From NCBI GenBank assembly GCA_035500095.1, contig DATJXN010000121.1, forward strand, positions 1 to 50,816: a DNA stretch of 50,816 bases, read 5' to 3'. The position numbers and the translations under genes are program-made. The notes beneath the pieces are model-generated. The model did no database searches. It was not told the DNA's origin and saw nothing but the letters and a program-made list of their open reading frames with translations. The DNA comes from Candidatus Binataceae bacterium (GTDB lineage Bacteria > Desulfobacterota > Binatia > Binatales > Binataceae). Below are positions 35,950 to 44,167 of the stretch, in pieces (the first letter of the stretch is position 1; each line of letters begins with the position of its first letter).

Positions 35950-37413
35950 CTACTCTGATGTCTTGAGCGCGGACAGCAGCCGCTCTTTCAGATTGTCGAA
36001 CGGTCCGTTGGACATGATGAGCGCGACGTCGCCGGCGTACGCGTCGGCGAGTATCCGCGCTAGGATGTCGTCGGTCGAGGCGCAGGCGAATGCGGCCGGT
36101 CCGCGGCGTCCGATCGCGGCCGCGAGTTCTTCGACCGAGAGGCGCCCGCCCTCGGGAATCGGATCGTTGTCTTTGAAATAGACCGGCGCCAGGTAGACGC
36201 GCGCGGCGCGATCGAAGGCGGCGGCGAACTCGGCCTGGAAGACGTTGCGCCGGGCGGTGTTGGAGCGCGGCTCGAAGGCGGCCAGGATGCGCCGGCCGGC
36301 GAAGCGCTCGGCGATCGCCGCGAGGGTCGCGCGGATCGCGGTCGGATGATGCGCGAAGTCGTCGACCACGGCGACGCCGCGCGCCTCGCCGAGCAAATCC
36401 TGGCGGCGCACCACGCCGCGAAACGATTCGAGCCCGCGCGCGATCTCGCCCGCACCGAGGCCGAACTCGCCGAGCAGCACCGCCACGCCGAGCGCGTTGG
36501 CCACGTTCATCCGGCCGCCGATCGGGAGCCGCAGTCCTTCGGCCACAGCGCCGCCGCCGCGCTCGATCGAAAAGCGCGCGCCGCCCGCGTCGACGGTTAT
36601 CGCCGCGGCGCGAAACTCGCCCGCATCAAGGCCGAACGTGATCCGCCGCGCGCGCGAACCCTCGGTCACCTCCAGCGCGGCGCTCGAATCGGCCGAGACC
36701 ACGAGCACGCCCTCGGGCGCCATCTGCGCCGCCAGCGCGCGGAACGAGGACTTCACGTGCTCGAGGTCGCGGTAGATGTCGGCGTGGTCGAACTCGACCG
36801 CGGTCAGGATCGTGCCGCGCGGCCGGTAGTGGAGAAATTTCGGCCCCTTATCGAAAAACGCGGTGTCGTACTCGTCGCCTTCGATCACGAAGTCGCCGCC
36901 CGCGCCGAGCCGGTAGTTGGAGGCGAAGTCCCGCGCCACGCCGCCGACCAGCATCGAGGGATCGCGGCCGGCCGAGTTGAGCACGTGCGCCATAATCGCG
37001 GTCGAAGTTGTCTTGCCGTGCGTCCCGGCGACCATCAGCACGCGTCTGGCGCTCAGAAAGAAATGCCATAGCGCCTCGGGCATCGAAAGATACGGAATGA
37101 CGCTATTGAGCAGGGCCTGCGCTTCCGGATTGGCGCGCGGGATTACGTTGCCGACCACGACCAGATCCGGCGGCGGCGCAAGGTTGTGCGGGCCGAAGCC
37201 GGCTCGCACCTCGACGCGCATCCGCTTCAGCAGCGACGCCGTCGGCTCGTAGAGCTGGTTGTCGGAGCCGGTGACGCGGAGGCCGCGCTCGGCCAGCATC
37301 CCGGCCAGCGCCGCCATCGCGGTGCCGGCGACGCCGATTAGATGGACATGGCGGACCTCGCGCGGCACCCGCGCGATCCGAGCCGCCGACTCGGCGGAGG
37401 TTGCGTCAGACAT
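35950..37413 (-). CDS. mpl: Murein peptide ligase Mpl
   Basis: Mpl ligates recycled L-Ala-gamma-D-Glu-meso-DAP tripeptide to UDP-N-acetylmuramic acid, returning it to peptidoglycan synthesis in the cytosol. The 487-residue protein has the N-terminal nucleotide fold (HLIGVAGTAMAALAGMLAER), the ATP-binding motif GTHGKTTST (130-138) and the Mpl-specific stretch EGDEYDTAFFDKGPKFLHYR. Later come EFDHADIYRDLEHVKSSF and DFAHHPTAIRATLAAIAERF. These distinguish it from MurC. It is the last gene of the aroF-ldcA-hydrolase-copA-mpl run, five bases after copA. Confidence 0.93.
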   Translation of the reverse strand: MSDATSAESAARIARVPREVRHVHLIGVAGTAMAALAGMLAERGLRVTGSDNQLYEPTASLLKRMRVEVRAGFGPHNLAPPPDLVVVGNVIPRANPEAQALLNSVIPYLSMPEALWHFFLSARRVLMVAGTHGKTTSTAIMAHVLNSAGRDPSMLVGGVARDFASNYRLGAGGDFVIEGDEYDTAFFDKGPKFLHYRPRGTILTAVEFDHADIYRDLEHVKSSFRALAAQMAPEGVLVVSADSSAALEVTEGSRARRITFGLDAGEFRAAAITVDAGGARFSIERGGGAVAEGLRLPIGGRMNVANALGVAVLLGEFGLGAGEIARGLESFRGVVRRQDLLGEARGVAVVDDFAHHPTAIRATLAAIAERFAGRRILAAFEPRSNTARRNVFQAEFAAAFDRAARVYLAPVYFKDNDPIPEGGRLSVEELAAAIGRRGPAAFACASTDDILARILADAYAGDVALIMSNGPFDNLKERLLSALKTSE

Positions 37414-37418
37414 CGCCG

Positions 37419-39893
37419 TTAGAGCCTGAGCGCTCGCAGGCGCAGCGCGTTGGTGATGACCGAGACCGAGCTCAGGCTCATCGCGGCGCTCGCGATCATC
37501 GGATTGAGCATCAGCCCGAACCAGGGATAAAGCACGCCGGCCGCGATCGGGATTCCGATCGTGTTGTAAACGAAAGCGAAGAAGAGGTTCTGGCGAATGT
37601 TGCTCATGGTCGCGCGGCTGAGATGCACCGCGCGCACAATCCCGCGCAGATCGCCGCGCACCAGCGTCACGCCCGCGCTCTCCATCGCGACGTCGGTGCC
37701 AGTGCCCATAGCAATTCCTACGTCGGCCGCCGCCAGCGCCGGCGCGTCGTTGATCCCGTCGCCGGCCATCGCGACCACGCCCCCTTTTTGCTTAATCTCG
37801 CGCACGACCTCGGCCTTGCGCTGGGGCAGCACTTCGGCGTGAACTTCGTCGATCCCGAGGCGGCGCGCGACGGCCTCGGCGGTGAGGCGGCTGTCGCCGG
37901 TCAGCATCACGATTCGCACGCCCGCGGCACGCAGCGCGCCGAGCGCGGCGGCGGCGCTATCTTTAACGGGATCGGCAACGCCGAGCAGTCCGGCCGCGCG
38001 GCCATCAATCGCGACGAACATCACGGTGACGCCATCGCGGCGCATTTCCTCGGCGCGCGGCGCAAGCTCGCCGGGATCGATTCCGTTCTCCGCAAGCAGC
38101 GCGGCATTGCCGATGATCAGCTTGCGGCCGTCGACGCGGGCGCTCACGCCCTTGCCGGCAAGCGAGCGAAATTCGGAGGCGTCCGCGAATTTGAGCGAGC
38201 GCGCCGCCGCGCCCGCGACGATCGCCGCGGCGATCGGATGCTCGCTCAGGCGCTCGACCGACGCGGCGAGCCGCAGCATTTCGCACTCGTCGAACTGCGG
38301 AAGTGCGGCGGCGGCGGCGGTAAGCGCCGGCTTGCCGGCCGTCAACGTGCCGGTCTTGTCGATGACCAGCGTATCGACCTTCTCAAGGCGCTCCAGCGCC
38401 TCGGCGTCGCGCACCAGCACGCCCGCGCCGGCGCCGCGTCCGGTCGCGATCATGATCGACATCGGCGTCGCCAGTCCCAGCGCGCAGGGGCACGCGATGA
38501 TCAGCACGGCGACCGCGGCGACGATCGCGTGCGCGAGCGCGGGCGCCGGCCCGGCGGCAAGCCATACGATGAAGGCGAGCGCCGCGCAAATCACCACGGC
38601 GGGAACGAAATAGCTCGCGACCGCGTCGGCCAGACGCTGGATCGGCGCGCGGCTGCGCTGCGCGTCGGCGACCATCCGCACGATCTGCGCGAGCAGCGTG
38701 TCGGCGCCGATGCGTTCGGCGCGCATCACGAAACTGCCGCTTGTGTTGACCGTGGCGCCCGTAACGCGATCGCCCGGGTGCTTGCTCACCGCGAACGGCT
38801 CGCCGGTGAGCATCGATTCGTCAACCGCGCCCCCGCCCTCGACCACCGCGCCGTCGGTCGGTACGCGCTCGCCCGGGCGCACACGGAGAAGATCGCCTAC
38901 GGCGACCCTTGCCAGCGCGACGTCCTCCTCGACGCCGCCCTCGCCCACGCGACGCGCGGTCTTCGGCGCCAGCCCAAGCAGCGCGCGGATCGCGCCCGCG
39001 GTGCGGCCGCGCGCGCGGAGTTCGAGCACCTGGCCAAGCAGCACCAGCGTGGTGATTACCGCGGCGGATTCGAAATAGACGGGCACCATCCCTGACGCAT
39101 CCGCCGCCGTAGGCGGAAGCAGGCCGGGAAAAAGCGCGGCGAGGACGCTATAGACGTAGGCGATCCCAACACCGAGCGAGATCAGCGTGAACATGTTGAG
39201 ATGGCGACTGACGAGCGAGCGCCATCCGCGCTCGAAGAACGGCCACGCGCCCCACAGCACCACCGGGGTCGCGAGCAACAGCTGAAGATAGGTAAGCGAC
39301 CGGTCAAACGCGGCCCTCAGCGGGTAGGCCGGTAGCAGATCCGACATCGAGAGCGCCAGCAAGGGCAGCGCGAGCGCCGCGCTCACCCACAAGCGCCGCG
39401 TCATGTCGGCAAGTTCGGGATTGGGCGGTTCTTCCGCGGTGACCGTCCGCGGCTCCAGGGCCATCCCGCACTTCGGACAACTCCCTGGATGATCCTGGAC
39501 GACCTCAGGATGCATCGGGCAAACGTACTCGAGCGCGCCGGGCGTTGCCGCCGAAAGCGGCGCCTCGAGCGCCATCCCGCATATAGGGCACGGACCGGGA
39601 GCATCGGCGCGCACCTCGGGATCCATCGGGCAGGTGTAGGAGCCCCTTGCGCCGGGCGCGGCCGCGGGCATCGGCGCGCGCGCTGGCGCCGCCGCGGCGG
39701 CGAGATACTTCGCCGGCTCGGTGGCGAATTTGGTGCGGCAGCCGTCGCAGCAGAAGTAATAAGTTGCAGCCTCGTGAACGTGCGAATGGCGCGCCGTTGC
39801 GGGATCCACCTTCATCCCGCACACCGGGTCGGTCATCGGCGCGCGCGCTTGCGCCGCCGCGGACGGCGCGCTCTCTGTTTCGGCCTTACTCAT
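37419..39893 (-). CDS. copA: Copper(I)-exporting P1B-type ATPase CopA
   Basis: A Cu+-exporting membrane ATPase, 824 residues. Instead of the usual N-terminal GMxCxxC domains it has a YHS domain (about 20-64, [11 protein letters not shown] and [10 protein letters not shown]) and two heavy-metal-binding modules, YTCPMDPEV (86-109) and YVCPMHPEV (123-147), each closing with CPxCGMALE. The membrane CPC motif is C468-P-C470, the phosphorylated aspartate is D512 in DKTGTLTAG, and SEHPIAAAI and [10 protein letters not shown] are intact. The C-terminal YNTIGIP and MSLSS motifs support Cu+ specificity. It lies 45 bases after the hydrolase gene. Confidence 0.93.
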   Translation of the reverse strand: MSKAETESAPSAAAQARAPMTDPVCGMKVDPATARHSHVHEAATYYFCCDGCRTKFATEPAKYLAAAAAPARAPMPAAAPGARGSYTCPMDPEVRADAPGPCPICGMALEAPLSAATPGALEYVCPMHPEVVQDHPGSCPKCGMALEPRTVTAEEPPNPELADMTRRLWVSAALALPLLALSMSDLLPAYPLRAAFDRSLTYLQLLLATPVVLWGAWPFFERGWRSLVSRHLNMFTLISLGVGIAYVYSVLAALFPGLLPPTAADASGMVPVYFESAAVITTLVLLGQVLELRARGRTAGAIRALLGLAPKTARRVGEGGVEEDVALARVAVGDLLRVRPGERVPTDGAVVEGGGAVDESMLTGEPFAVSKHPGDRVTGATVNTSGSFVMRAERIGADTLLAQIVRMVADAQRSRAPIQRLADAVASYFVPAVVICAALAFIVWLAAGPAPALAHAIVAAVAVLIIACPCALGLATPMSIMIATGRGAGAGVLVRDAEALERLEKVDTLVIDKTGTLTAGKPALTAAAAALPQFDECEMLRLAASVERLSEHPIAAAIVAGAAARSLKFADASEFRSLAGKGVSARVDGRKLIIGNAALLAENGIDPGELAPRAEEMRRDGVTVMFVAIDGRAAGLLGVADPVKDSAAAALGALRAAGVRIVMLTGDSRLTAEAVARRLGIDEVHAEVLPQRKAEVVREIKQKGGVVAMAGDGINDAPALAAADVGIAMGTGTDVAMESAGVTLVRGDLRGIVRAVHLSRATMSNIRQNLFFAFVYNTIGIPIAAGVLYPWFGLMLNPMIASAAMSLSSVSVITNALRLRALRL

Positions 39894-39938
39894 CGAACGA
39901 GAACATTACTCGCGGGCCACGCCGGTCCGGCGTTCGTG

Positions 39939-41072
39939 CTACTTCCCGGCATCTATCGCTTCCATGATGAGATCGTGGATTCGCGGACGGAAGTCGCGAA
40001 TCGCCTGGTTGTCGCGCCGCGGATGCACCCGGTTGGTCAGCAGCGAGACCGAGATCGCGCGCTCGGGCTCGATCCAGATCGAGGTGCCGGTAAAGCCGAG
40101 ATGGCCGACGGCGGCCGGCGAGAAATGCCGCCCCGAACTCGAATACTGCGGCGACGGCGTGTCCCATCCGAGCGCCCAGGTCGAACCGTTGACCGTGGTG
40201 TCGCGGGTCCAGAACTCGCGCACGATCTTCTGCGGCAGCCAATCGGAGCGTCCGCCATAGCAGGCGAGCAACTCCTGGACGATCCGATCGACGTCGCGCA
40301 CCGGCGCGAACAGACCCGCATGTCCCGCCACGCCGCCCATCGCATACGCGTTTTCATCATCCACTTCGCCGACCAGGAGCCGTTTGCGGAAGGCGCAGAA
40401 CGACGTCGGGGCGAACATCTCGGGTACCGGCTCGAGCCGGCGCGAGCGCACCAGCGAAATATCGATGAAATCCGTCGCGCGGATGCCGAGGGGGCGGAAG
40501 ATGCGTTCGCGGCAGAAGCGGTTGAGCGGCGTCCCGGCGACGCGCTCGACCGCCTCGCCGAGCAGCATGAAGTTGAGGTCGGAGTAAATCGTCCTGGTGG
40601 CGGGCGGCGCTTCGGGCTTCTCGCGATGAATTTCCTCGTAGACCCATTCCTTGGCGCCGTGGCTGGCCATGAAATTGACCTTGCCGTTCTTCTCGATCTG
40701 CGCCACCTGCTGAAAAAACGGTCGCCACGCGGCAAGCCCAGAGCAATGCGCCAGTACATGGCGAAAGGTGACGTGGCTCTTGTCGTGGACGCCGAAGTTG
40801 TGAAAAAAGCGCGTCACGCGGTCGTTCAGGCGCAGCTTGTTCTCGCGCACCAGCATCATCACGGCCACCGTCGTCGCGAGCGGCTTGGTCAACGACGAGA
40901 GATCGAATACGGTTTCCATCTTCATCGGCGAACGCTCGGGCACGAGCGCGCGATGGCCGAAGGCGCCCTCGAAAACGACGTCCGCACCGCGGCGCACGAT
41001 CAGGGTAGCGCCGGGGATCACTCCACGCTCGACCGCGTCGGCAAACGCCTGCTCGACCTCACGCCATCCCAA
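39939..41072 (-). CDS. Class C beta-lactamase-like serine hydrolase
   Basis: A 377-residue penicillin-binding-protein-like hydrolase. The SxxK motif is S60-LT-K63 (FDLSSLTKPLATT), the YxN-like motif is IYSDLNFMLLGEAV and the HxG-type motif is MGGVAGHAGLF. I choose the TTG at 41072 because AGGGGAG lies six bases upstream, the domain starts there, and it overlaps the ldcA stop by 14 bases; longer versions overlap ldcA fully. There is no obvious signal peptide, so it may be cytosolic. Coupling to ldcA hints at muropeptide processing, but esterase activity is equally possible. Confidence 0.85.
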   Translation of the reverse strand: MGWREVEQAFADAVERGVIPGATLIVRRGADVVFEGAFGHRALVPERSPMKMETVFDLSSLTKPLATTVAVMMLVRENKLRLNDRVTRFFHNFGVHDKSHVTFRHVLAHCSGLAAWRPFFQQVAQIEKNGKVNFMASHGAKEWVYEEIHREKPEAPPATRTIYSDLNFMLLGEAVERVAGTPLNRFCRERIFRPLGIRATDFIDISLVRSRRLEPVPEMFAPTSFCAFRKRLLVGEVDDENAYAMGGVAGHAGLFAPVRDVDRIVQELLACYGGRSDWLPQKIVREFWTRDTTVNGSTWALGWDTPSPQYSSSGRHFSPAAVGHLGFTGTSIWIEPERAISVSLLTNRVHPRRDNQAIRDFRPRIHDLIMEAIDAGK

Positions 41073-42009
41073 ACCGATCTCCCCTATCCGCCACGGCAGG
41101 CTCGAGGAAACTGAGCCGCCGCGCCGCCGCGTCGACTCGCGCGCGCACGCCGAAGGGAATCGTGAAGTTCGCGCTGCCATGGCCCGCCTCGATTCCCGCG
41201 AGCACCGGGCAATCGAGACGCGCCGATTGTTCGGCAACGCATTCATCGATCAGGCGGCGCTCCGCCTCGCTGCCCTCCGGCGGACGCAATGCGCCGAAAA
41301 CCACCGCGGCGACCCGCGCGAGGACGCCGGCCTGTCCGAGCTGGACCAGCATCCGGTCGATTCTATACGCTTTCTCGCCGGTATCCTCCAAAAAAAGTAT
41401 CGCGCCGTCGAGCGGCGGCATGTACGGAGTACCGATCGCCGCGGCCACCATCGAAAGGCATCCGCCGACGACTTCGCCCTCGGCGACGCCGGCTCTGAGC
41501 GCCGTTCGCGCGGGCAACTCGAAGCTCGCGGTTTCGCCCTCAAGCAGGCGGCGCAGATGGTCGAGCGCTGCCTCGCCAACCCCGCGCGCGAAATCCATCG
41601 CGACCATCGGTCCGTGAAAGCATACCATCCCGGCCCGCCCCACCAGTGCGTTAAGGATAAAGGTCGCGTCGGAAAAGCCCATGAAAATCTTCGGCGTGCG
41701 CGCGATCGCCGCAAAGTCGAGCAACGGCAGGATCCGTCCGGCGCCGTAGCCGCCGCGCGCGGCGAAGATCGCATCGACTGCAGGATCGGCAAAGAAGGCT
41801 TGCAATTCGCGCGCGCGAACTTCATCGGGGCCGGCCACGATCGCAGCGCGGTCGAGCGCGTGGCTTGACACCTTGACCCGAAACCCGAGGCGCTCGAGCG
41901 CTGCGACGCCGCGCTCGAGATGTCCGCGATCGATTGCGGAAGCGGGCGCGACGACTCCAATCGTGTCGCCGGGCTTGAGCGCACGCGGCTTTGTTCTTGA
42001 ACGGCTCAC
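41059..42009 (-). CDS. ldcA: Muramoyltetrapeptide LD-carboxypeptidase (S66 family)
   Basis: LdcA removes the terminal D-Ala from murein tetrapeptides in the cytosol, creating the tripeptide that Mpl reuses. The 316-residue product has the N-terminal [20 protein letters not shown], the nucleophile S113 in [29 protein letters not shown] carrying the catalytic glutamate, and [13 protein letters not shown] carrying the histidine. A GTG at 42009 is the start. It overlaps the serine hydrolase by 14 bases. It shares an operon with mpl two genes downstream. Confidence 0.92.
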   Translation of the reverse strand: MSRSRTKPRALKPGDTIGVVAPASAIDRGHLERGVAALERLGFRVKVSSHALDRAAIVAGPDEVRARELQAFFADPAVDAIFAARGGYGAGRILPLLDFAAIARTPKIFMGFSDATFILNALVGRAGMVCFHGPMVAMDFARGVGEAALDHLRRLLEGETASFELPARTALRAGVAEGEVVGGCLSMVAAAIGTPYMPPLDGAILFLEDTGEKAYRIDRMLVQLGQAGVLARVAAVVFGALRPPEGSEAERRLIDECVAEQSARLDCPVLAGIEAGHGSANFTIPFGVRARVDAAARRLSFLEPAVADRGDRFGMA

Positions 42010-42102
42010 CGGCGACGATGTGCGCTATTCATGGCTTTGGGGCGAGCTTATCATGCGCCGCGTATCGGTGCTCGCGACAGGCGCGGACGCGGCGATCGCG
42101 CC

Positions 42103-43122
42103 TCACAGCGTGCGGCCGACCGCTTCGGCCACGGCCTTGAGCGCGGTCATCAATTCGGCAAAGCGATCGGGCCGCAACTGCTGCGGACCGTCGCTGAGTG
42201 CGGTCTCAGGGTTGGGATGGACTTCGATCAACAGGCCGTCGGCGCCCGCCGCGACCCCCGCCAGCGCCATCGGCATCACCAGCGACCAGATGCCGGTGCC
42301 GTGGCTGGGATCGACGACCACCGGCAGGTGCGTCCATTGCTTGAGCAGCGGCACGGCGGTCAGGTCGAGTGTGTTGCGCGTGGCGGTCTCGAAGGTCCGG
42401 ATGCCGCGCTCGCACAGTACGACGTCGGGATTTCCCGCGGAGAGGATATATTCCGCGGCCATCAGGAATTCTTCCAGCCGCGTGGACATCCCGCGCTTGA
42501 GCAGCACGGGTTTTTTGATCTTGCCGAGGCGCCGCAGGAGCGAAAAATTCTGCGCGTTGCGCGCGCCCACCTGCAGCATGTCGGCGTGTTCGGCGACCAG
42601 CTCGATATCGTGCGGGTCCATGATTTCGGTAACGACCGGCAATCCCACGTGCCGCCCCGCGTTTTCGAGCAGTCTCAGCCCCACGTCCTCCATCCCCTGG
42701 AACGAGTAGGGAGAAGTGCGCGGCTTGAATGCGCCGCCGCGCAGCAGCGTCGCGCCCGCCGCCTTGACCGCAGCAGCCGCCGCCTCGACCTGCGCTTCGC
42801 TCTCAACCGCGCACGGCCCGGCGATCACCGCGATACGCCGGCCGCCGATTTCGACCCCGCCCACGTTGACGCGTGAGCCCTCGGGACGAACCTCGCGCGC
42901 GGCGAGCTTGAAACTGCGCAACACGGGCATCACGCGATCGACGCCCGCGACGGCTTCGAGATGGCCGAGTTGATGCTGTTCGCCGCGCTCCTCACCGACG
43001 CACGCGACGACCGTGCGCTCGACGCCGCGGATGATGTGAGCGCTGTAGTCGAGCTTCTCGACCATCCCGACGACGGCCTGAATCTCCGCCTCGGTCGCGC
43101 TGGCTTTCATTACGACGATCAC
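42103..43122 (-). CDS. aroF: 3-deoxy-7-phosphoheptulonate synthase (DAHP synthase, type I beta)
   Basis: First step of the shikimate pathway: condenses phosphoenolpyruvate and erythrose 4-phosphate. The 339-residue enzyme carries an N-terminal ferredoxin-like regulatory domain ([20 protein letters not shown]) of the Thermotoga type and the barrel with [42 protein letters not shown] and [20 protein letters not shown]. The start is the GTG at 43122, giving the family MIVVMK; GGGGGAGG lies about 11 bases upstream. It opens the run aroF-ldcA-hydrolase-copA-mpl, after a 93-base gap to ldcA. Confidence 0.94.
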   Translation of the reverse strand: MIVVMKASATEAEIQAVVGMVEKLDYSAHIIRGVERTVVACVGEERGEQHQLGHLEAVAGVDRVMPVLRSFKLAAREVRPEGSRVNVGGVEIGGRRIAVIAGPCAVESEAQVEAAAAAVKAAGATLLRGGAFKPRTSPYSFQGMEDVGLRLLENAGRHVGLPVVTEIMDPHDIELVAEHADMLQVGARNAQNFSLLRRLGKIKKPVLLKRGMSTRLEEFLMAAEYILSAGNPDVVLCERGIRTFETATRNTLDLTAVPLLKQWTHLPVVVDPSHGTGIWSLVMPMALAGVAAGADGLLIEVHPNPETALSDGPQQLRPDRFAELMTALKAVAEAVGRTL

Positions 43123-43153
43123 GGTGCTTTTTTCCTCCCCCTTCGCGACTCCC

Positions 43154-43184
43154 TTCGCAGCTGAGTGATGAATCAGGCTGCGAA
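43154..43184 (-). promoter_or_regulatory. Hairpin in the aroF leader
   Basis: TTCGCAG and CTGA (43154-43164) pair with TCAG and CTGCGAA (43173-43184, one bulged G), giving an 11-base-pair stem with an eight-base loop, 32-62 bases upstream of the aroF start. It could regulate aroF translation or transcription; no known aptamer or operator was recognised. Confidence 0.5.
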
Positions 43185-43186
43185 AG

Positions 43187-43216
43187 TTGAAATAGTCGCC
43201 TTGCGAAGTCTAGTAT
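43187..43216 (+). promoter_or_regulatory. Candidate plus-strand promoter before the repair module
   Basis: TTGAAA (43187-43192), 18-base spacer, TAGTAT (43211-43216). The start would be near 43223, immediately before a small hairpin with a T tract. It would drive the phosphoesterase-addB-addA module. Confidence 0.4.
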
Positions 43217-43225
43217 TGCACAGAC

Positions 43226-43249
43226 GGGCCCTTCAAGTTGGCCCTTTTT
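43226..43249 (+). terminator. Small hairpin with T5 tract
   Basis: GGGCC (43226-43230) and GGCCC (43240-43244) form a five-base-pair stem with a nine-base loop, followed by five T residues. It is a weak intrinsic terminator or attenuator, placed only a few bases after the predicted start of the neighbouring promoter. Confidence 0.45.
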
Positions 43250-43293
43250 GCCGGGGCGACCCGAATCGTGCGCCTACCGGCAGGAGAAAAGGC

Positions 43294-44049
43294 TTGGCCC
43301 CCAGACCGCTGCGACCGCTCAGCATCATCCATACCTCGGACGTCCATCTCGAGACCGACAGTTTCGGCAGCGGCCCGAGTGGCGACGCCCTGCGCGAGCG
43401 GGTGCGGCGGTCGTTCAGTGGCGTTATCGACATCGCCAACGAGCGGAGCGCCGATTTGATGCTGATCGTCGGCGATCTCTTCGATTCCAGCCGCATCAGC
43501 GAGGGTGCGCTCGGCTTCGCGCTCGGCGAGATCGCGCGCGCCGCGATGCCGGTGGTGATGATACCCGGCAATCATGACGCGCACGACGAGCGCTCGCTCT
43601 ACGCCAACCTCGGCCGCGAGCTGCTGCCGCGCAATCTTCATCTGATCCTCGAGCCCGAGGGCTCGCTGCTCGACTTTCCCGAGCTCGAGACGCGTATCTG
43701 GGGCCGCGCGCTGGTCGAGCATACGCCGGATTACCGGCCGCTGGGCGGGATGCCCGCGCCGGCGCCGGGACGATGGAATATCGCGCTGGCGCACGGCTTC
43801 TTCACCGAGGAGGCCGACGGATTTCGCTCCTCGCCGATCACTCCGGCGGAGATCGAAGCGAGCGCCTACGACTACGTCGCGCTTGGCCATATCCACGTCT
43901 TCGGCGACGTCTCGCAGGGCGCGACGCGCGCCGCTTACTGCGGCACGCCGGCGCCGCTCTACGCGAGCGACAACGCCGGATGGGTCGTGCGGATCGGATG
44001 CGTCCCGGGCGAACCAATAGCGCTGGAGCGGCTCGCCGTCACGCCCTGA
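43294..44049 (+). CDS. Metallophosphoesterase, SbcD/Mre11-like DNA repair exonuclease
   Basis: A 251-residue calcineurin-like phosphoesterase. The metal-binding motifs are complete: D16 and H18 in HTSDVHLE, GDLFDSS, PGNHDAHD, LAHGF and GHIHVFGDV. The family includes SbcD, Mre11 and smaller repair exonucleases. It lacks the long C-terminal capping domain of full SbcD and no SbcC-like ATPase gene is visible nearby. The TTG at 43294 is preceded by AGGAG at a good spacing and begins just before the first motif. It is followed by addB- and addA-like genes, suggesting a role in DNA end processing. Confidence 0.82.
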   Translation: MAPRPLRPLSIIHTSDVHLETDSFGSGPSGDALRERVRRSFSGVIDIANERSADLMLIVGDLFDSSRISEGALGFALGEIARAAMPVVMIPGNHDAHDERSLYANLGRELLPRNLHLILEPEGSLLDFPELETRIWGRALVEHTPDYRPLGGMPAPAPGRWNIALAHGFFTEEADGFRSSPITPAEIEASAYDYVALGHIHVFGDVSQGATRAAYCGTPAPLYASDNAGWVVRIGCVPGEPIALERLAVTP

Positions 44050-44167
44050 GCGCGCGCCCCCCTGTTCACAAACCATTCGCGCACAGGGAGCCATCCGGAC
44101 AGCGGTTGGCGCGCCGCGGAGTATATTTTTTGAGATACTCCGGCTGCACCGCGGAAGGCATGACCTC

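Noticed and set aside
41073..41246. Longer version of the serine hydrolase starting at 41246
   Set aside because: The added residues overlap ldcA and have no homology; the TTG at 41072 has a strong Shine-Dalgarno sequence.
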